Shown here piece by piece: positions 21,463 to 32,506 of a stretch of DNA of 64,000 nucleotides (positions within the stretch are counted from its first letter, which is position 1; each line of letters starts with the position of its first letter). Under the pieces are notes generated by a model, which had not been told where the DNA came from, did not search any database, and was given only the letters and a program-made list of their open reading frames with translations. The translations under genes and the position numbers were made by a program. Origin of the DNA: Actinomycetota bacterium (GTDB lineage Bacteria; Actinomycetota; Actinomycetes; Mycobacteriales; Mycobacteriaceae). The DNA lies in assembly GCA_018268465.1 (NCBI GenBank), contig JAFDWN010000015.1:8144-72143 (forward strand), written 5' to 3'.

Positions 21463-22068
21463 GTGCAGCTTCACAAACGCGACGTGGTCGAGGCGGCCAC
21501 GGCGATCCTGGACAGCTACGGGATCGCCGACCTGACGATGCGGCGGCTGGCCCGCGAACTCGAGGTCTCCCCCGGCGCGCTGTACTGGCACTTCGCCAAC
21601 AAGCAGGAACTCCTCGGCGCGATCGCCGACCGCATCCTCGAGCCCGCCCTGGCCGAGCGGCCGGGCGCGTCGTGGCGCGACCGCATCGTCGACGGCTGCG
21701 GCCGTCTGCGCAACGCGCTGCTGTCTCACACCGACGGCGCCGAACTCGTCTCGGCGAGCCTGGCCGCGGGCCAGACGCGGGTCGCGGCGGATCTGCTCGT
21801 CCGGCTCGCCGACGCGGCGGCGGAGGCCGGGGTGGACGATGCGCACGCCGAACTGGCCGCGCGCACGGTCGTCTATTACGTCCTGGGGTTCACCGCCGAC
21901 GAACAGTCACGCCTGCAGTGGGACGCCGCGGGCGCGGCCCTGCCCGATATGCGGACACCGTGGTCGCCGGATGCCGACCGCCGGTTCGAATTCGGGCTCC
22001 GCCTGTTCGTCGACGGCCTGCACGCGCACGCCACCGAGATCGACGCCGGCGCGACCAAGGTCGAGTAG
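21463..22068 (+). CDS. bioQ: TetR-family regulator of biotin genes
   Basis: The 201-aa protein has an N-terminal TetR HTH (VVEAATAILDSYGIADLTMRRLARELEVSPGALYWHF is spread over residues 7-43) and a helical ligand domain. Its position opposite bioB, with a TGAAC-N3-GTTCA box between them, identifies it as the BioQ-type repressor known from actinobacteria. The start is a GTG at 21463. The effector is not known from sequence. Confidence 0.88.
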   Translation: MQLHKRDVVEAATAILDSYGIADLTMRRLARELEVSPGALYWHFANKQELLGAIADRILEPALAERPGASWRDRIVDGCGRLRNALLSHTDGAELVSASLAAGQTRVAADLLVRLADAAAEAGVDDAHAELAARTVVYYVLGFTADEQSRLQWDAAGAALPDMRTPWSPDADRRFEFGLRLFVDGLHAHATEIDAGATKVE

Positions 22069-22076
22069 GGACCGCG

Positions 22077-22586
22077 TCACCCGATCGGATACTCCCGTCG
22101 GGTGTTGCCGTCCCAGCGGCGCAGCCCGACGACACGGCCCGCGAGTTCCGACGGTCGACCGGCGATGCGAAGCGCCTTTCCCAGCGTGGCGGGGGCGACA
22201 TGGCGGGCCAGCGTGACGTGACCCGTCCACTGGCCCGGCGCGGTGTGCGGCTTCGGGCCCGGCGACTGGTAAGGCGTGCAGAGCCGGTGGACGTCGGCGT
22301 GCACCCGCAGCAGCTCGATGCCGGGCACAAGCAGACGGGCCAGCACCGGAGCCGAACGGCCGAACAGGGCCACGGCGCCGATGTGGCATACGAGCGGCAG
22401 GCCGGCGGCGACGGGCGCCAGCACTCCGTCGACGTCGGGGGCGATCCGGTCGGCGACGGTCAACGTGGCGTGCGGCCTGCTGGCGGGCGCCTGGCTGGGC
22501 ACGCCGGCGGCCGCCAGCGCGTCCCAGATGTCGCGGATGGCCTGTTCGGTGGCCGGGTCGAAGACGAGCTCGACGGAGTGGACCAC
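22077..22586 (-). CDS. 2'-5' RNA ligase/cyclic phosphodiesterase family protein
   Basis: The 169-aa protein has the two HxT motifs of the 2H phosphoesterase family, HATLTVAD (near residue 39) and HVTLARH (near residue 123), spaced as in LigT-like proteins. It follows bioD in the same direction with the stop and start almost touching, as does the 169-aa gene after bioD in M. tuberculosis (Rv1571). Start GTG at 22586. The substrate is unknown, and any link to biotin rests only on position. Confidence 0.8.
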   Translation of the reverse strand: MVHSVELVFDPATEQAIRDIWDALAAAGVPSQAPASRPHATLTVADRIAPDVDGVLAPVAAGLPLVCHIGAVALFGRSAPVLARLLVPGIELLRVHADVHRLCTPYQSPGPKPHTAPGQWTGHVTLARHVAPATLGKALRIAGRPSELAGRVVGLRRWDGNTRREYPIG

Positions 22587-22587
22587 G

Positions 22588-23265
22588 TCAGATCAGACCC
22601 GCCACCCAGCCCGCGTCGAACACGGAGCTGACCAGGTCCTCGAACGCGGCGCCGGCCAGCGCACCCGCCCCGGCGGGCAGCACGGCACGCAGCGGGGCCA
22701 GCCGGCCGAGCGCCTCCAGATTGGACACCTCGGCAGGCCCCGGTGCGGCGGGCCATGCGCCGACGACCAGTCCGGCGCAGGCGATGCCCTGTCCGGTCAG
22801 GGATTCCAGCGTCAACGCGGTGTGGTTCAGGGTGCCCAGGCCGGGGGCGGTGACGAGCAGCACCGGCGCGCGCAGGTCGGCGGCGATGTCGCGCAGGGTG
22901 GTGCCGTCACCGCCGAGTTCGACCAACAAGCCACCCGCACCCTCGACCAGGGTCAGCCGGTCGGGGCCGTCCGCGGTGCGCACCGCCGCGATCAGATCGC
23001 CGCGCTGGGGCAGGCCCAGGCCGGCCCGCCCCGCCGCGGCGACCGGCGCCAGCGGCTCGGGGTAACGCCATCCGCCGTGCAGGGCACCGACGCCGGCCAG
23101 GCGGGCGACCTCGCCGAGGTCGTCGTCGCCGTCGGCCGTACCGGTCTGCACCGGCTTGCACACCGCGACGTCCAGACCGAGCAGCCGGGCCCGGCAGGCC
23201 AGCGCCGCGGTGGTCACGGTCTTGCCGACGCCGGTGTCCGTGCCGGTGATGAGCAGGACGCTCAT
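22588..23265 (-). CDS. bioD: Dethiobiotin synthetase
   Basis: BioD uses ATP and CO2 to close the ureido ring of DAPA, giving dethiobiotin. The 225-aa protein starts [19 protein letters not shown], a P-loop with the family GTDTxVGKT signature. It continues with VCKPVQTG and the catalytic [10 protein letters not shown]. The ATG overlaps the bioF stop by four bases (ATGA). It is the middle gene of bioF-bioD-RNA ligase. Confidence 0.97.
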   Translation of the reverse strand: MSVLLITGTDTGVGKTVTTAALACRARLLGLDVAVCKPVQTGTADGDDDLGEVARLAGVGALHGGWRYPEPLAPVAAAGRAGLGLPQRGDLIAAVRTADGPDRLTLVEGAGGLLVELGGDGTTLRDIAADLRAPVLLVTAPGLGTLNHTALTLESLTGQGIACAGLVVGAWPAAPGPAEVSNLEALGRLAPLRAVLPAGAGALAGAAFEDLVSSVFDAGWVAGLI

Positions 23266-24425
23266 GGCCGGATGTCGCCGAGGACTTCCGTGAGCACCCG
23301 GCAGGCGAGCACGAGTTCGTCGTCGGACAGCGACGCCCGGGCGCTGAGCCGCAGCCGCGACGTCCCCGCCGGCACGCTGGGCGGGCGGAAGCAGCCCACC
23401 CGTACGCCACGACCGAGGCAGGCGTTGGCCGCGGCCAGTGCCACGTCGGGCTCACCGAGGATGACCGAGACCACCGCGGAATCCGGGTGCGGGCCGGGCC
23501 GGTTCAGCGCGCGGCCGCACGCCGCGGCCAACGTCTCGGCGTGGGTGAGCACGGCCCCGGCCCGCCACGGCTCGGCGATGAGCACCCCCAGCGCAGCCAG
23601 TGCGGAGCCGACCGCCGAGGGGGCCAGTCCGGTGTCGAAGATGAAGGGCCGCGCGGCGTCGATCAGGTGGGCCCGCACGGCGGCCGGGCCCAGCACCACG
23701 CCGCCCTGACTGCCGAGCGCCTTGGACAGCGTCGTGGTCATCACCACGTCGGGCGCCCCGGCCAGGCCGACCTCGTGCACCAGACCGCGTCCACCGCTGC
23801 CCCGTACGCCCAGCCCGTGGGCCTCGTCGACGACCAGCAGCGCGCCGTGTTTACGGCATACGTCGTGCAAGGCGCGCAGTGGGGCGAGTACACCGTCGGC
23901 GCTGAACACCGAATCGGTGACCACCACCGCGCGTGCCTCGTCGCGGGCTGCCAGCGCGGCGTCCACCGCGTCGACGTCGCGGTGCGGGGTCACCACCACC
24001 CGGGCCCTCGAGAGCCGGCAGGCGTCCACCAGCGACGCGTGGGTCAGCGCGTCGGAGACCAGCACCGACCCCGGGCCCGACAGCGCGACCACCGCGCCCA
24101 GATTGGCCGTGTAACCCGAGGAGAAGACGAGCGCCGATTCGGCGCCCACGAACTCGGCGAGCGCGGTCTCGAATTGTTCGTGCACCTCGGTGTTGCCGGT
24201 GACCAGCCGCGACCCGGTCGAGCCCGCACCCCAGGTGCGCAGGGCGGCCACCCCGCCGTCGATGACGTCGGGGTGCTGCGACAACCCCAGATAGTCGTTG
24301 GAGGCCAGGTCGAGTTCGGCGCTGACCGGGGCGCGGGTCCGCAACGCACGCCGCAGGCCGGCCTCGCGGCGCCGCTGCGCCACCTCGTCGAGCCACGCCA
24401 GTGGGGAGATTCCTGTCCGGGTCAC
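23262..24425 (-). CDS. bioF: 8-amino-7-oxononanoate synthase
   Basis: BioF is a PLP enzyme condensing pimeloyl thioester with alanine. The 387-aa protein has [63 protein letters not shown] and the PLP-lysine segment [16 protein letters not shown]. The start is the GTG at 24425, with AGGAGG seven bases upstream. An in-frame GTG at 24431 is too close to the SD. A BioQ-type operator begins 22 bases upstream, so bioFD has its own promoter inside the end of bioA. Confidence 0.97.
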   Translation of the reverse strand: MTRTGISPLAWLDEVAQRRREAGLRRALRTRAPVSAELDLASNDYLGLSQHPDVIDGGVAALRTWGAGSTGSRLVTGNTEVHEQFETALAEFVGAESALVFSSGYTANLGAVVALSGPGSVLVSDALTHASLVDACRLSRARVVVTPHRDVDAVDAALAARDEARAVVVTDSVFSADGVLAPLRALHDVCRKHGALLVVDEAHGLGVRGSGGRGLVHEVGLAGAPDVVMTTTLSKALGSQGGVVLGPAAVRAHLIDAARPFIFDTGLAPSAVGSALAALGVLIAEPWRAGAVLTHAETLAAACGRALNRPGPHPDSAVVSVILGEPDVALAAANACLGRGVRVGCFRPPSVPAGTSRLRLSARASLSDDELVLACRVLTEVLGDIRP

Positions 24426-24447
24426 CCGCACACCTCCTCCGCACACT

Positions 24448-24460
24448 TGAACGGTGTTCA
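24448..24460. promoter_or_regulatory. BioQ-type operator before bioF, overlapping the bioA stop
   Basis: TGAACGGTGTTCA (TGAAC-N3-GTTCA) has the same arms as the box at 21435-21447. The bioA stop codon (24460-24458) is part of the palindrome, so the site is half coding and half intergenic. Confidence 0.88.
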
Positions 24461-25816
24461 GGTTAATGCACGGGCGACGCCGACCATCCCCGAGGTGATC
24501 TGGGCGATCTCGTCGGGGGGGCAGATGTACGGCGGCATCGCGTAGACGAGGTTGCGGAAGGGGCGCAGCCACAGGCCGTGCCGCAGCGCGGCCGCAGTGG
24601 CCACCGGCATGTCCACCGGTGACGTCATCTCGATCACGCCGATCGCGCCGAGCACCCGCACGTCGCGGACGCCGGCCAGCGACCGCGCGGGTTCCAGGCC
24701 CTCACGCAGACCGGATTCGATGGTGTGTACCCGGGTGCGCCAGTCGCCGGCGAGCAGCAACTCCACCGCGGCCACCCCCACCGCGCAGGCCAGTGCGTTG
24801 GCCATGAACGTCGGCCCGTGCATGAGCGCGCCCGGCTCGCCGGCGCTGATGGTGTCGGCGACCCGCCGCGTGCACAGAGTGGCGGCCAGGGTGATGTAGC
24901 CCCCGGTCAGCGCCTTGCCGATGCACATGATGTCCGGGGAGACACCGGCGTGGTCGGCGGCGAACAGCTCGCCGGTACGGCCGAATCCGGTGGCGATCTC
25001 GTCGAAGATCAGCAGGACGCCGTGGCGATCGCAGATCTCCCGCAGATCCGTCAGATACGTCGGCGAGTGGAAGCGCATGCCGCCCGCGCCCTGCACCACC
25101 GGTTCGACGATCACCGCGGCCAACTCGCCGGCGTGCGCGGCGAGCTGCTGTTCGAACGCCGCGACGTAGCCGGGGTCGTAGCGGCTCGGCACCGGCGGGG
25201 CGAACTCCTGTCGGGTGAGGACATCCGACCACAGACTGTGCATCCCGCCGTCGGGGTCACACACGCTCATCGGGGTAAAGGTGTCGCCGTGGTACCCGCC
25301 GCGCCAGGTCATGAGGCGGTGTTTGGCGGGCTTGCCAAGACTGCGCCAGTACTGCAGCGCCATCTTCGCCGCGACCTCGACGGCGACGGAACCGGAGTCG
25401 CTGAAGAACACGGTGTCCAGGCCCTCAGGGGTGATCTGCACCAGCAGCTGGGCCAGTCGGGCGGCCGGTTCGTGGGTCAGTCCGCCGAACATGACGTGGT
25501 TCATCGTGGCGAGCTGTCGGGTGACGGCGCCGTCGAGGGCGGGGTGGCCGTGCCCGTGGATGGCGGTCCACCACGAGCTCATCGCGTCGAGCACCTCGAT
25601 GCTGCCGCCGCCCGCGGGGTCGGCGACGGTGAGCCACGCCCCCTTCGCCGCCAGCGCGACGACGGGCGGCAGGGCTCCGTCGCCGATGGGGCTGTACGGG
25701 TGCCAGATGTGGGTGGCGTCGAGCGCGCCGATCTGCGCGGGGGTCAGCGCGGTACCGGATTGGGGCGTCGACGCCGGCTCGGACAACACAGGCACCGACC
25801 CTATCGCTTTGCTCAC
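24458..25816 (-). CDS. bioA: Adenosylmethionine-8-amino-7-oxononanoate aminotransferase
   Basis: BioA is a PLP aminotransferase using SAM to make DAPA. Visible features are [10 protein letters not shown] at the N-terminus, [55 protein letters not shown] and the PLP-lysine segment [12 protein letters not shown]. The start is uncertain. The GTG at 25816 gives 452 aa, somewhat longer at the N-terminus than relatives. GTG codons at 25795 and 25789 would shorten it, and a frame open to an ATG at 25882 overlaps the divergent gene. No BioQ-type box was seen upstream. Confidence 0.93.
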   Translation of the reverse strand: MSKAIGSVPVLSEPASTPQSGTALTPAQIGALDATHIWHPYSPIGDGALPPVVALAAKGAWLTVADPAGGGSIEVLDAMSSWWTAIHGHGHPALDGAVTRQLATMNHVMFGGLTHEPAARLAQLLVQITPEGLDTVFFSDSGSVAVEVAAKMALQYWRSLGKPAKHRLMTWRGGYHGDTFTPMSVCDPDGGMHSLWSDVLTRQEFAPPVPSRYDPGYVAAFEQQLAAHAGELAAVIVEPVVQGAGGMRFHSPTYLTDLREICDRHGVLLIFDEIATGFGRTGELFAADHAGVSPDIMCIGKALTGGYITLAATLCTRRVADTISAGEPGALMHGPTFMANALACAVGVAAVELLLAGDWRTRVHTIESGLREGLEPARSLAGVRDVRVLGAIGVIEMTSPVDMPVATAAALRHGLWLRPFRNLVYAMPPYICPPDEIAQITSGMVGVARALT

Positions 25817-25880
25817 AGATCGTGACCCCGTGCGCGCGATATGAGCGGGCGCGCGATGTTGGGTAGATTGACCGTCGACC

Positions 25881-28058
25881 ATGTTGACCCTCGCCCCTGC
25901 GCGGCCGGCGCCCGTCACCGATTCCGGTTCCGCTCCCCACCTCGCCCCGGGAACCCGGAAGTCGGGTTTCTACCGGCATGATCTCGACGGCCTGCGCGGC
26001 GTCGCGATCATGCTCGTCGCGGTGTTCCACGTGTGGTTCGGCCGCGTTTCCGGTGGTGTCGACGTCTTCCTCGCGCTGTCGGGCTTCTTTTTCGGGGGAC
26101 GGCTGCTGCGTGCGGCCCTGACGCCGGGCGCCTCCCTCTCACCGGTGCCCGAGGTCACCCGCCTGGTGCGCCGGCTGCTGCCGGCGCTCATCGTCGTCCT
26201 CGCGGCGTCGGCGGTGCTGACCATCCTGATCCAACCGGAGACACGCTGGGAGACGTTTGCTGACCAGAGCCTGGCGAGCCTGGGCTACTACCAGAACTGG
26301 GAGCTGGCACGGACGGCGTCGGATTACCTTCGCGCCGGTGAGACGGTCAGCCCGCTGCAGCACATCTGGTCGATGTCGGTGCAGGGCCAGTTCTACCTCT
26401 CCTTCCTGATCCTGGTGTTCGGGTTCGCTTACCTGGGCCGGCGGGTGTTCGGCAGGCATCTGCGGACGGCGTTCGTGATTCTGCTCTGCGGGTTGACGAT
26501 CGCCTCGTTCGTCTATGCGATCATCGCCCACAACGCCGACCAGGCGACCGCCTACTACAACAGTTTCGCCCGCGCCTGGGAGTTGCTCCTGGGCGCGCTG
26601 GTGGGAGCGTTGGTGGGTGTCGTCCGCTGGCCGATGTGGCTGCGCACGGTGGTGGCGCTGGTCGCGCTGGCGGCGATCCTGTCCTGTGGCTGGCTGATCG
26701 ACGGCGTCAACGCGTTCCCCGGTCCGTGGGCGTTGGTGCCCGTGGGCGCGACGATGCTGTTCATCCTGTCGGCGGCCAACCGGGCCGCCGATCCCCGCAC
26801 GGCCCGTCTCCCGCTGCCCAACCGCCTGCTGGCCACCAAACCGTTCGTATCCCTCGGGGCGATGGCGTACTCGCTGTATCTGTGGCACTGGCCGCTGCTG
26901 ATCTTCTGGCTGGCGCACACCGGCAATACCGGCGTCACCTTCGTCGAGGGCGCGGGTGTGCTGATGGTGTCCGGGGTGCTGGCGTGGCTGACGACGAAGT
27001 TCATCGAGGATCCGCTGCGCTACCGCGCCCCGGCCGCGGCGGTCGACGCGTCCGGTCCGGTCATTCCGCTGCGCGTCCGGTTACGCCGTCCCACGATCGT
27101 GCTCGGCTCCGTGGTAGCCCTGCTCGGTGTGGCCCTGACCGCCACCTCGTTCACCTGGCGCGAGCACGTCACCGTCCAGCGCGCCAGCGGCAAGGAACTG
27201 TCGGGGCTGGCAGCACGCGACTACCCCGGGGCGCGCGCCCTCGTGGAGAACGCCAGGGTGCCCACCCTGCCGATGCGGCCCACCGTGCTGGAGGCCAACC
27301 GGGACCTGCCCGCCAGCACCCTCGACGGCTGCATCAGCGACTTCGACAACGCCGGTGTGATCAACTGCACCTACGGCGATAAGGACGCGACGCGCACCAT
27401 CGCCCTGGCCGGCGGATCGCACGCCGAACACTGGATCACCGCGCTGGATCTGCTCGGCCGCCTGCACCAGTTCAAGGTCGTCACCTACCTCAAGATGGGC
27501 TGCCCCCTGACCACCGAGCAGAACCCCCTGGTGATGGGCGACAATCGGCCCTACCCGAACTGCCGAGAATGGAACGAGCGGGTGATGCCGAAACTGATCG
27601 CGGATCGTCCCGACTACGTCTTCACCACCTCCACCCGGCCGTGGAACATCAAACCCGGCGACGTGATGCCCGCCGCCTACCTCGGCATCTGGGAGACATT
27701 GTCGGAGAACAACATTCCGGTTCTCGCCATGCGCGACACCCCCTGGCTGGTGCGCAACGGCAAACCCTTCTTCCCCGCCGACTGCCTGGCCAAGGGCGGC
27801 GACGCCATCTCGTGCGGCATCGAGCGCTCCAAGGTACTCTCCGACGACAACCCGACATTGGATTACGTTGCGCGGTTCCCGCTCCTCAAACCGCTCGACA
27901 TGACCGACGCGGTGTGCCGTGACGACGTGTGCCGCGCTGTGGAGGGAAACGTGTTGGTATATCGCGACTCTCACCACTTCACCTCGACATATATGCGCAC
28001 CATGACCAATGAGCTAGGACGCCAGATCGCCGCCGCAACCGGCTGGTGGATGAACTGA
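25881..28058 (+). CDS. OafA-type membrane acyltransferase with SGNH-like C-terminal domain
   Basis: The 725-aa protein has an N-terminal acyltransferase-3 domain with about ten membrane segments (residues about 30-375). It starts with [19 protein letters not shown], which holds the conserved Arg and His, and includes [12 protein letters not shown]. An extra membrane segment near residue 405 leads to a large extracytoplasmic C-terminal domain (about 430-720). That domain has [10 protein letters not shown] in the position of an SGNH block I and [11 protein letters not shown] near the end. Such proteins O-acylate cell-envelope glycans. The stop overlaps the treX start (TGATG), as with Rv1565c-treX in M. 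tuberculosis. Confidence 0.87.
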   Translation: MLTLAPARPAPVTDSGSAPHLAPGTRKSGFYRHDLDGLRGVAIMLVAVFHVWFGRVSGGVDVFLALSGFFFGGRLLRAALTPGASLSPVPEVTRLVRRLLPALIVVLAASAVLTILIQPETRWETFADQSLASLGYYQNWELARTASDYLRAGETVSPLQHIWSMSVQGQFYLSFLILVFGFAYLGRRVFGRHLRTAFVILLCGLTIASFVYAIIAHNADQATAYYNSFARAWELLLGALVGALVGVVRWPMWLRTVVALVALAAILSCGWLIDGVNAFPGPWALVPVGATMLFILSAANRAADPRTARLPLPNRLLATKPFVSLGAMAYSLYLWHWPLLIFWLAHTGNTGVTFVEGAGVLMVSGVLAWLTTKFIEDPLRYRAPAAAVDASGPVIPLRVRLRRPTIVLGSVVALLGVALTATSFTWREHVTVQRASGKELSGLAARDYPGARALVENARVPTLPMRPTVLEANRDLPASTLDGCISDFDNAGVINCTYGDKDATRTIALAGGSHAEHWITALDLLGRLHQFKVVTYLKMGCPLTTEQNPLVMGDNRPYPNCREWNERVMPKLIADRPDYVFTTSTRPWNIKPGDVMPAAYLGIWETLSENNIPVLAMRDTPWLVRNGKPFFPADCLAKGGDAISCGIERSKVLSDDNPTLDYVARFPLLKPLDMTDAVCRDDVCRAVEGNVLVYRDSHHFTSTYMRTMTNELGRQIAAATGWWMN

Positions 28059-30205
28059 TGCCGTCGTCTGGACCGACGTCCGTCCCCACCGTGTGGCCGG
28101 GCAGCAGCTACCCGCTCGGCGCCACCTACGACGGCGCGGGAACGAACTTCTCGCTGTTCTCCGAGTGCGCCGACCGCGTCGAACTGTGCCTCATCGCCAA
28201 GGACGGCACCGAGGAGCGGGTCAACCTCGACGAGGTCGACGGCTACGTGTGGCACTGCTATCTCCCGACCATCACCCCCGGGCAGCGCTACGGATTCCGG
28301 GTCTACGGACCCTGGAACCCCGCCGCGGGACACCGGTGTGACCCCAGCAAGCTGCTGCTCGACCCGTACGGCAAGTCCTTCCACGGCGACTTCGAGTTCA
28401 CCCAGGCGCTGTACTCCTACGACCTCGCGGCCGACGACCTCGCCTCCGGCGGGGTGCCACCGATGGTGGACTCGCTGGGCCACACGATGACCAGCGTGGT
28501 GATCAACCCGTTCTTCCAGTGGGCGTCGGACCGCGCGCCGCGCACGCCGTACCACGAGACGGTGATCTACGAGGCCCACGTCAAGGGTATGACGCAGACT
28601 CATCCCGGTGTGCCCGAGGAATTGCGCGGGACCTACGCCGGGCTGGCGCATCCCGCCGTCATCGACCACCTCAAGGCGCTGAACGTGACCGCCATCGAAC
28701 TGATGCCGGTACACCAGTTCCTGCACGACCACCGGCTGGTCGACCTGGGGCTGCGAAACTACTGGGGATACAACACCTTCGGCTTCTTCGCCCCGCACTA
28801 CCAATACGCCGCCACCCGGCACGCGGGTGGGGCGGTCGCCGAGTTCAAGGCGATGGTGCGGGCGTTCCACGAGGCCGGCATCGAGGTCATCCTCGACGTG
28901 GTCTACAACCACACGGCCGAGGGCAATCACCTCGGGCCGACGATCAATTTCCGCGGTATCGACAACGCGGCCTACTACCGGCTGCTCGACGGGGATCCGC
29001 GCTTCTACAAGGATTTCACCGGCACCGGCAACAGCCTCAACGCCCGGCACCCGCACACCCTGCAGCTGATCATGGATTCGCTGCGGTACTGGGTGCTGGA
29101 GATGCACGTCGACGGATTCCGATTCGACCTGGCCTCGACGCTGGCCCGCGAGTTCTACGACGTCGACCGGCTGTCGGCGTTCTTCGATCTCGTTCAGCAG
29201 GACCCGGTGGTCAGCCAGGTCAAACTCATCGCCGAACCGTGGGACATCGGCGAGGGCGGCTACCAGGTCGGCAACTTCCCGGGTTTATGGACGGAGTGGA
29301 ACGGGAAATACCGCGACACTGTGCGTGACTACTGGCGGGGTGAACCCGCAACCCTTGGCGAGTTCGCGTCCCGGCTGACCGGGTCGTCGGACCTCTATGA
29401 GGCGACGGGCCGGCGGCCCAGCGCCAGCATCAACTTCGTCACCGCTCACGACGGGTTCACCCTCAACGATCTGGTGTCCTACAACGAGAAGCACAACGAA
29501 GCCAACGGCGAGGACAACCGCGACGGCGAGAGCCACAACCGCTCGTGGAACTGCGGCGTGGAGGGTCCGACCGACGACCCGGAGATCCGCACGCTGCGCG
29601 CCAGGCAGATGCGCAACATCCTGGCGACACTCATGCTTTCGCAGGGCACGCCGATGATCGCGCACGGCGACGAGATCGGCCGGACGCAGTCGGGCAACAA
29701 CAACGTCTACTGCCAGGATTCGGAGCTGTCCTGGATGGACTGGTCGCTGCTGGACAAGAATGCCGACCTGCTCGAATTCACCCGCAAGGTGACCGGTCTG
29801 CGCAAGGCGCATCCGGTGTTCCGCCGCCGCCGGTTCTTCGAGGGCACCGCGATCCGCAGCGGTGGCGAGATCCACGACATCGCATGGTTCACCAAGGCCG
29901 GCGTGGAGATGACACCGCAGGACTGGGACAGCGGGTTCAAATCCGTCGCGGTCGTCCTCAACGGAATGGCCATCCCGGCACCCAATGCGCGCGGCGAACG
30001 CGTCGTGGACGACACCTTCCTGTTGTGCTTCAACGCGCACGCCAAGCCGGTCGAATTCGTCACGCCCGACGGAGGTTACGCCGCGGAGTGGACGGCAACC
30101 CTGGATACCGCGCACCCGACCGGAGCCACCGACCTTGTCATCACGGCCGGCGACACCTTTACCCTGCAAGGACGTTCGCTGCTTGTGCTGCGTAAGACCG
30201 CCTGA
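28058..30205 (+). CDS. treX: Glycogen debranching enzyme / isoamylase-type
   Basis: TreX hydrolyses alpha-1,6 branches of glycogen and feeds linear maltooligosaccharides to TreY. The 715-aa protein has an N-terminal CBM48-like domain (PLGATYDGAGTNFSLFSE, about residues 14-110) and a GH13 catalytic domain. The expected catalytic residues are Asp in DGFRFDLAS (about 355), Glu in LIAEPWDIG (about 392) and Asp in TAHDGFTLNDL (about 465). I start it at the ATG at 28058, sharing one base with the acyltransferase stop. A GTG at 28046 is the alternative. It is the first tre gene of treX-treY-treZ. Confidence 0.95.
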   Translation: MPSSGPTSVPTVWPGSSYPLGATYDGAGTNFSLFSECADRVELCLIAKDGTEERVNLDEVDGYVWHCYLPTITPGQRYGFRVYGPWNPAAGHRCDPSKLLLDPYGKSFHGDFEFTQALYSYDLAADDLASGGVPPMVDSLGHTMTSVVINPFFQWASDRAPRTPYHETVIYEAHVKGMTQTHPGVPEELRGTYAGLAHPAVIDHLKALNVTAIELMPVHQFLHDHRLVDLGLRNYWGYNTFGFFAPHYQYAATRHAGGAVAEFKAMVRAFHEAGIEVILDVVYNHTAEGNHLGPTINFRGIDNAAYYRLLDGDPRFYKDFTGTGNSLNARHPHTLQLIMDSLRYWVLEMHVDGFRFDLASTLAREFYDVDRLSAFFDLVQQDPVVSQVKLIAEPWDIGEGGYQVGNFPGLWTEWNGKYRDTVRDYWRGEPATLGEFASRLTGSSDLYEATGRRPSASINFVTAHDGFTLNDLVSYNEKHNEANGEDNRDGESHNRSWNCGVEGPTDDPEIRTLRARQMRNILATLMLSQGTPMIAHGDEIGRTQSGNNNVYCQDSELSWMDWSLLDKNADLLEFTRKVTGLRKAHPVFRRRRFFEGTAIRSGGEIHDIAWFTKAGVEMTPQDWDSGFKSVAVVLNGMAIPAPNARGERVVDDTFLLCFNAHAKPVEFVTPDGGYAAEWTATLDTAHPTGATDLVITAGDTFTLQGRSLLVLRKTA

Positions 30206-30208
30206 CGC

Positions 30209-32506
30209 ATGACGTCTCCGGTCGTCTCCACCTACCGCGTCCAGATGCGCGGTGACGCTTTCACGTTCGCCGACGCCGAGGCGCTGCTCGGCTACCTCGA
30301 CGAGCTCGGGGTGTCCCATCTGTACCTGTCGCCGATCCTGACCTCGGCGGACGGTTCCACCCACGGCTACGACGTCACCGACCCGACCACCGTGTCGGCG
30401 GCGCTGGGCGGGCCGCAGGGTTTGGCTCGGCTGTCGGCCGCGGCGCGGGAGCGCGGTATCGGGCTGGTCGTCGACATCGTGCCCAACCATGTCGGCGTCG
30501 CGGCGCCACGGCAGAACCGGTGGTGGTGGGACGTTCTCACGCACGGCCGGGATTCGGCGTACGCGTCGTATTTCGACATCGACTGGTCGGTGGACCCCGA
30601 CGGCCGGATCGTGTTGCCGGTCCTGGGTTCTGACGACGACGTCGCGGAGCTCGTCGTGGACGGCGACTCGTTGCGACTGGGTGATCTGGAATTCCCGATC
30701 GCGCCGGGCACAGGTGCGGGACCGGGAGCCGAGGTGCATGACCGTCAGCACTACCGGCTGATCGGCTGGCGCAACGGGACGTGCGGTTACCGCCGGTTCT
30801 TCTCGATCACCTCGTTGGCGGGGTTGCGGCAGGAGGACCCAGCGGTGTTCGAGGCCAGCCATGCCGAGGTGGCGCGGTGGTTCACCGACGGTCTCGTCGA
30901 CGGGATCCGCATCGACCACCCCGACGGGTTGTCCGATCCAACCGGCTATCTGGGCTGGCTGCGCGACATCACCGGCCCGGACGCGTGGATCGTGATCGAG
31001 AAGATCCTGGCGGTCGACGAGCCGCTGGACCCGGCGCTGCCGGTGGCCGGCACCACCGGGTACGACGTGCTGCGCGAAATCGGGGGCTTGTTCGTCGATC
31101 CCGCGGGCGAGCACGCGTTGACGGCGCTGTACGAGTCCGCCGGTGTGCAGTACACCGCGACACCCGAGGTGGCCCGCGTGCTGAAGGAGGAGGCCGTCAC
31201 CGACACCCTCGGCAGCGAACTGCGCAGGCTGTGCCGCGCCGTCGCCGCCGCCGTCGGCCCGGCGGGTCCGGACCGCCCGGAGCTTGCGGCCGCGGTCAGC
31301 GCGCTGGTGAGCCGAATCGGGGTGTACCGCAGCGACTACCGGTCGCTGGCCGCGGTGCTGCCCGTCGCGATCGCCGAAACCGCCCACGAGCGGCCGGAAC
31401 TCGCCGAGGCGCTGGCCACCGTGTCCGCCGCGACGATCACCGACCCGGACTGCGCCACCCGGCTGCAGCAGCTGTGCGGGGCGGCCACGGCGAAGTCGAT
31501 GGAGGACTGCCTGTTCTACCGCGACGCGAGGCTGGTGTCGCTCAACGAGGTCGGCGGTGAGCCCGGGTGTTTCGGTGTGACGCCGGCCGAGTTCCATCAG
31601 CGCGCGGCGGTCCGGGCACAGCTGTGGCCGCGGGCGATGACGACGCTGTCGACGCACGACACCAAACGGGGCGAGGATGTGCGGGCGCGCATCGCGGTGC
31701 TCTCCCAGGTGCCCGACCTGTGGGCCGAACTGGTCGGCCGGTGGGCGCTGCTGACTCCCCCACCGGACACCGCCACGGCACTGTTCCTGTGGCAGAACAT
31801 CTTCGGCGTGTGGCCATCGGACGGGCAGCTCGGCGACGCACTCCGTGACCGGTTGCACGCCTACGCCGAGAAGGCGATCCGGGAGGCGGCGGTCCGCACG
31901 TCGTGGCATGATCCCGACACCGGATTCGAAGCCGCCGTGCACGCCTGGCTCGACGCGGTCACCACCGGACCCGTCGCCGCCGAACTCTCCAGGCTGGCAG
32001 CCCAACTCGAGCCGCATGCGCACAACGACTCGCTCGGCCAGAAGCTGTTGCAGCTCACCTCCCCCGGTGTGCCGGACGTCTACCAGGGCACCGAGCTGTG
32101 GGACGACAGCCTGGTGGACCCGGACAATCGCAGGCCGGTGGACTACGACACCCGCCGCGACGCGGTGCGGACGCTGCGACATCCGAAGATCCGGGTGACC
32201 GCCGCGGCGCTGCGGCTGCGCCGGGAACGGCCCGACACCTTCCTGTCGGGAAGCTACGCACCGGCGCATGCGACGGGTGCGGCGCGCAACCACCTGGTCG
32301 CCTTCCTGCGTGGCGGTGACGTGCTCACGGCAGCCACCCGATGGTCGGTGACTCTGGGTGAAACCGGTTGGGGGGAAACCGAACTGGTGTTGCCGTCCGG
32401 TTCGTGGTCCGATCGTATCAGCGGCGCGCGCCTGCGCGGAGCGGTCCCGGCCGCCGAGTTGTTCGCCGAATTGCCCGTGGCGTTGCTGGTGCGTGACGAT
32501 GGCTGA
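30209..32506 (+). CDS. treY: Maltooligosyltrehalose synthase
   Basis: TreY converts the reducing-end maltosyl unit of maltooligosaccharides to an alpha,alpha-1,1 (trehalosyl) linkage by intramolecular transglycosylation. The 765-aa protein shows STYRVQM at the N-terminus, VVDIVPNHVGV, the nucleophile region GIRIDHPDG (Asp near residue 236), the acid Glu in WIVIEKIL (near 264) and STHDTKRGEDVRAR. The ATG lies three bases after the treX stop. It overlaps treZ by eight bases. Confidence 0.96.
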   Translation: MTSPVVSTYRVQMRGDAFTFADAEALLGYLDELGVSHLYLSPILTSADGSTHGYDVTDPTTVSAALGGPQGLARLSAAARERGIGLVVDIVPNHVGVAAPRQNRWWWDVLTHGRDSAYASYFDIDWSVDPDGRIVLPVLGSDDDVAELVVDGDSLRLGDLEFPIAPGTGAGPGAEVHDRQHYRLIGWRNGTCGYRRFFSITSLAGLRQEDPAVFEASHAEVARWFTDGLVDGIRIDHPDGLSDPTGYLGWLRDITGPDAWIVIEKILAVDEPLDPALPVAGTTGYDVLREIGGLFVDPAGEHALTALYESAGVQYTATPEVARVLKEEAVTDTLGSELRRLCRAVAAAVGPAGPDRPELAAAVSALVSRIGVYRSDYRSLAAVLPVAIAETAHERPELAEALATVSAATITDPDCATRLQQLCGAATAKSMEDCLFYRDARLVSLNEVGGEPGCFGVTPAEFHQRAAVRAQLWPRAMTTLSTHDTKRGEDVRARIAVLSQVPDLWAELVGRWALLTPPPDTATALFLWQNIFGVWPSDGQLGDALRDRLHAYAEKAIREAAVRTSWHDPDTGFEAAVHAWLDAVTTGPVAAELSRLAAQLEPHAHNDSLGQKLLQLTSPGVPDVYQGTELWDDSLVDPDNRRPVDYDTRRDAVRTLRHPKIRVTAAALRLRRERPDTFLSGSYAPAHATGAARNHLVAFLRGGDVLTAATRWSVTLGETGWGETELVLPSGSWSDRISGARLRGAVPAAELFAELPVALLVRDDG

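Noticed and set aside
29285..32293. Very long open frame (1002 codons) on the minus strand opposite treX/treY
   Set aside because: Shadow frame produced by high-GC codon use. The sequence has no domain pattern, and the plus-strand tre genes show clear catalytic motifs.
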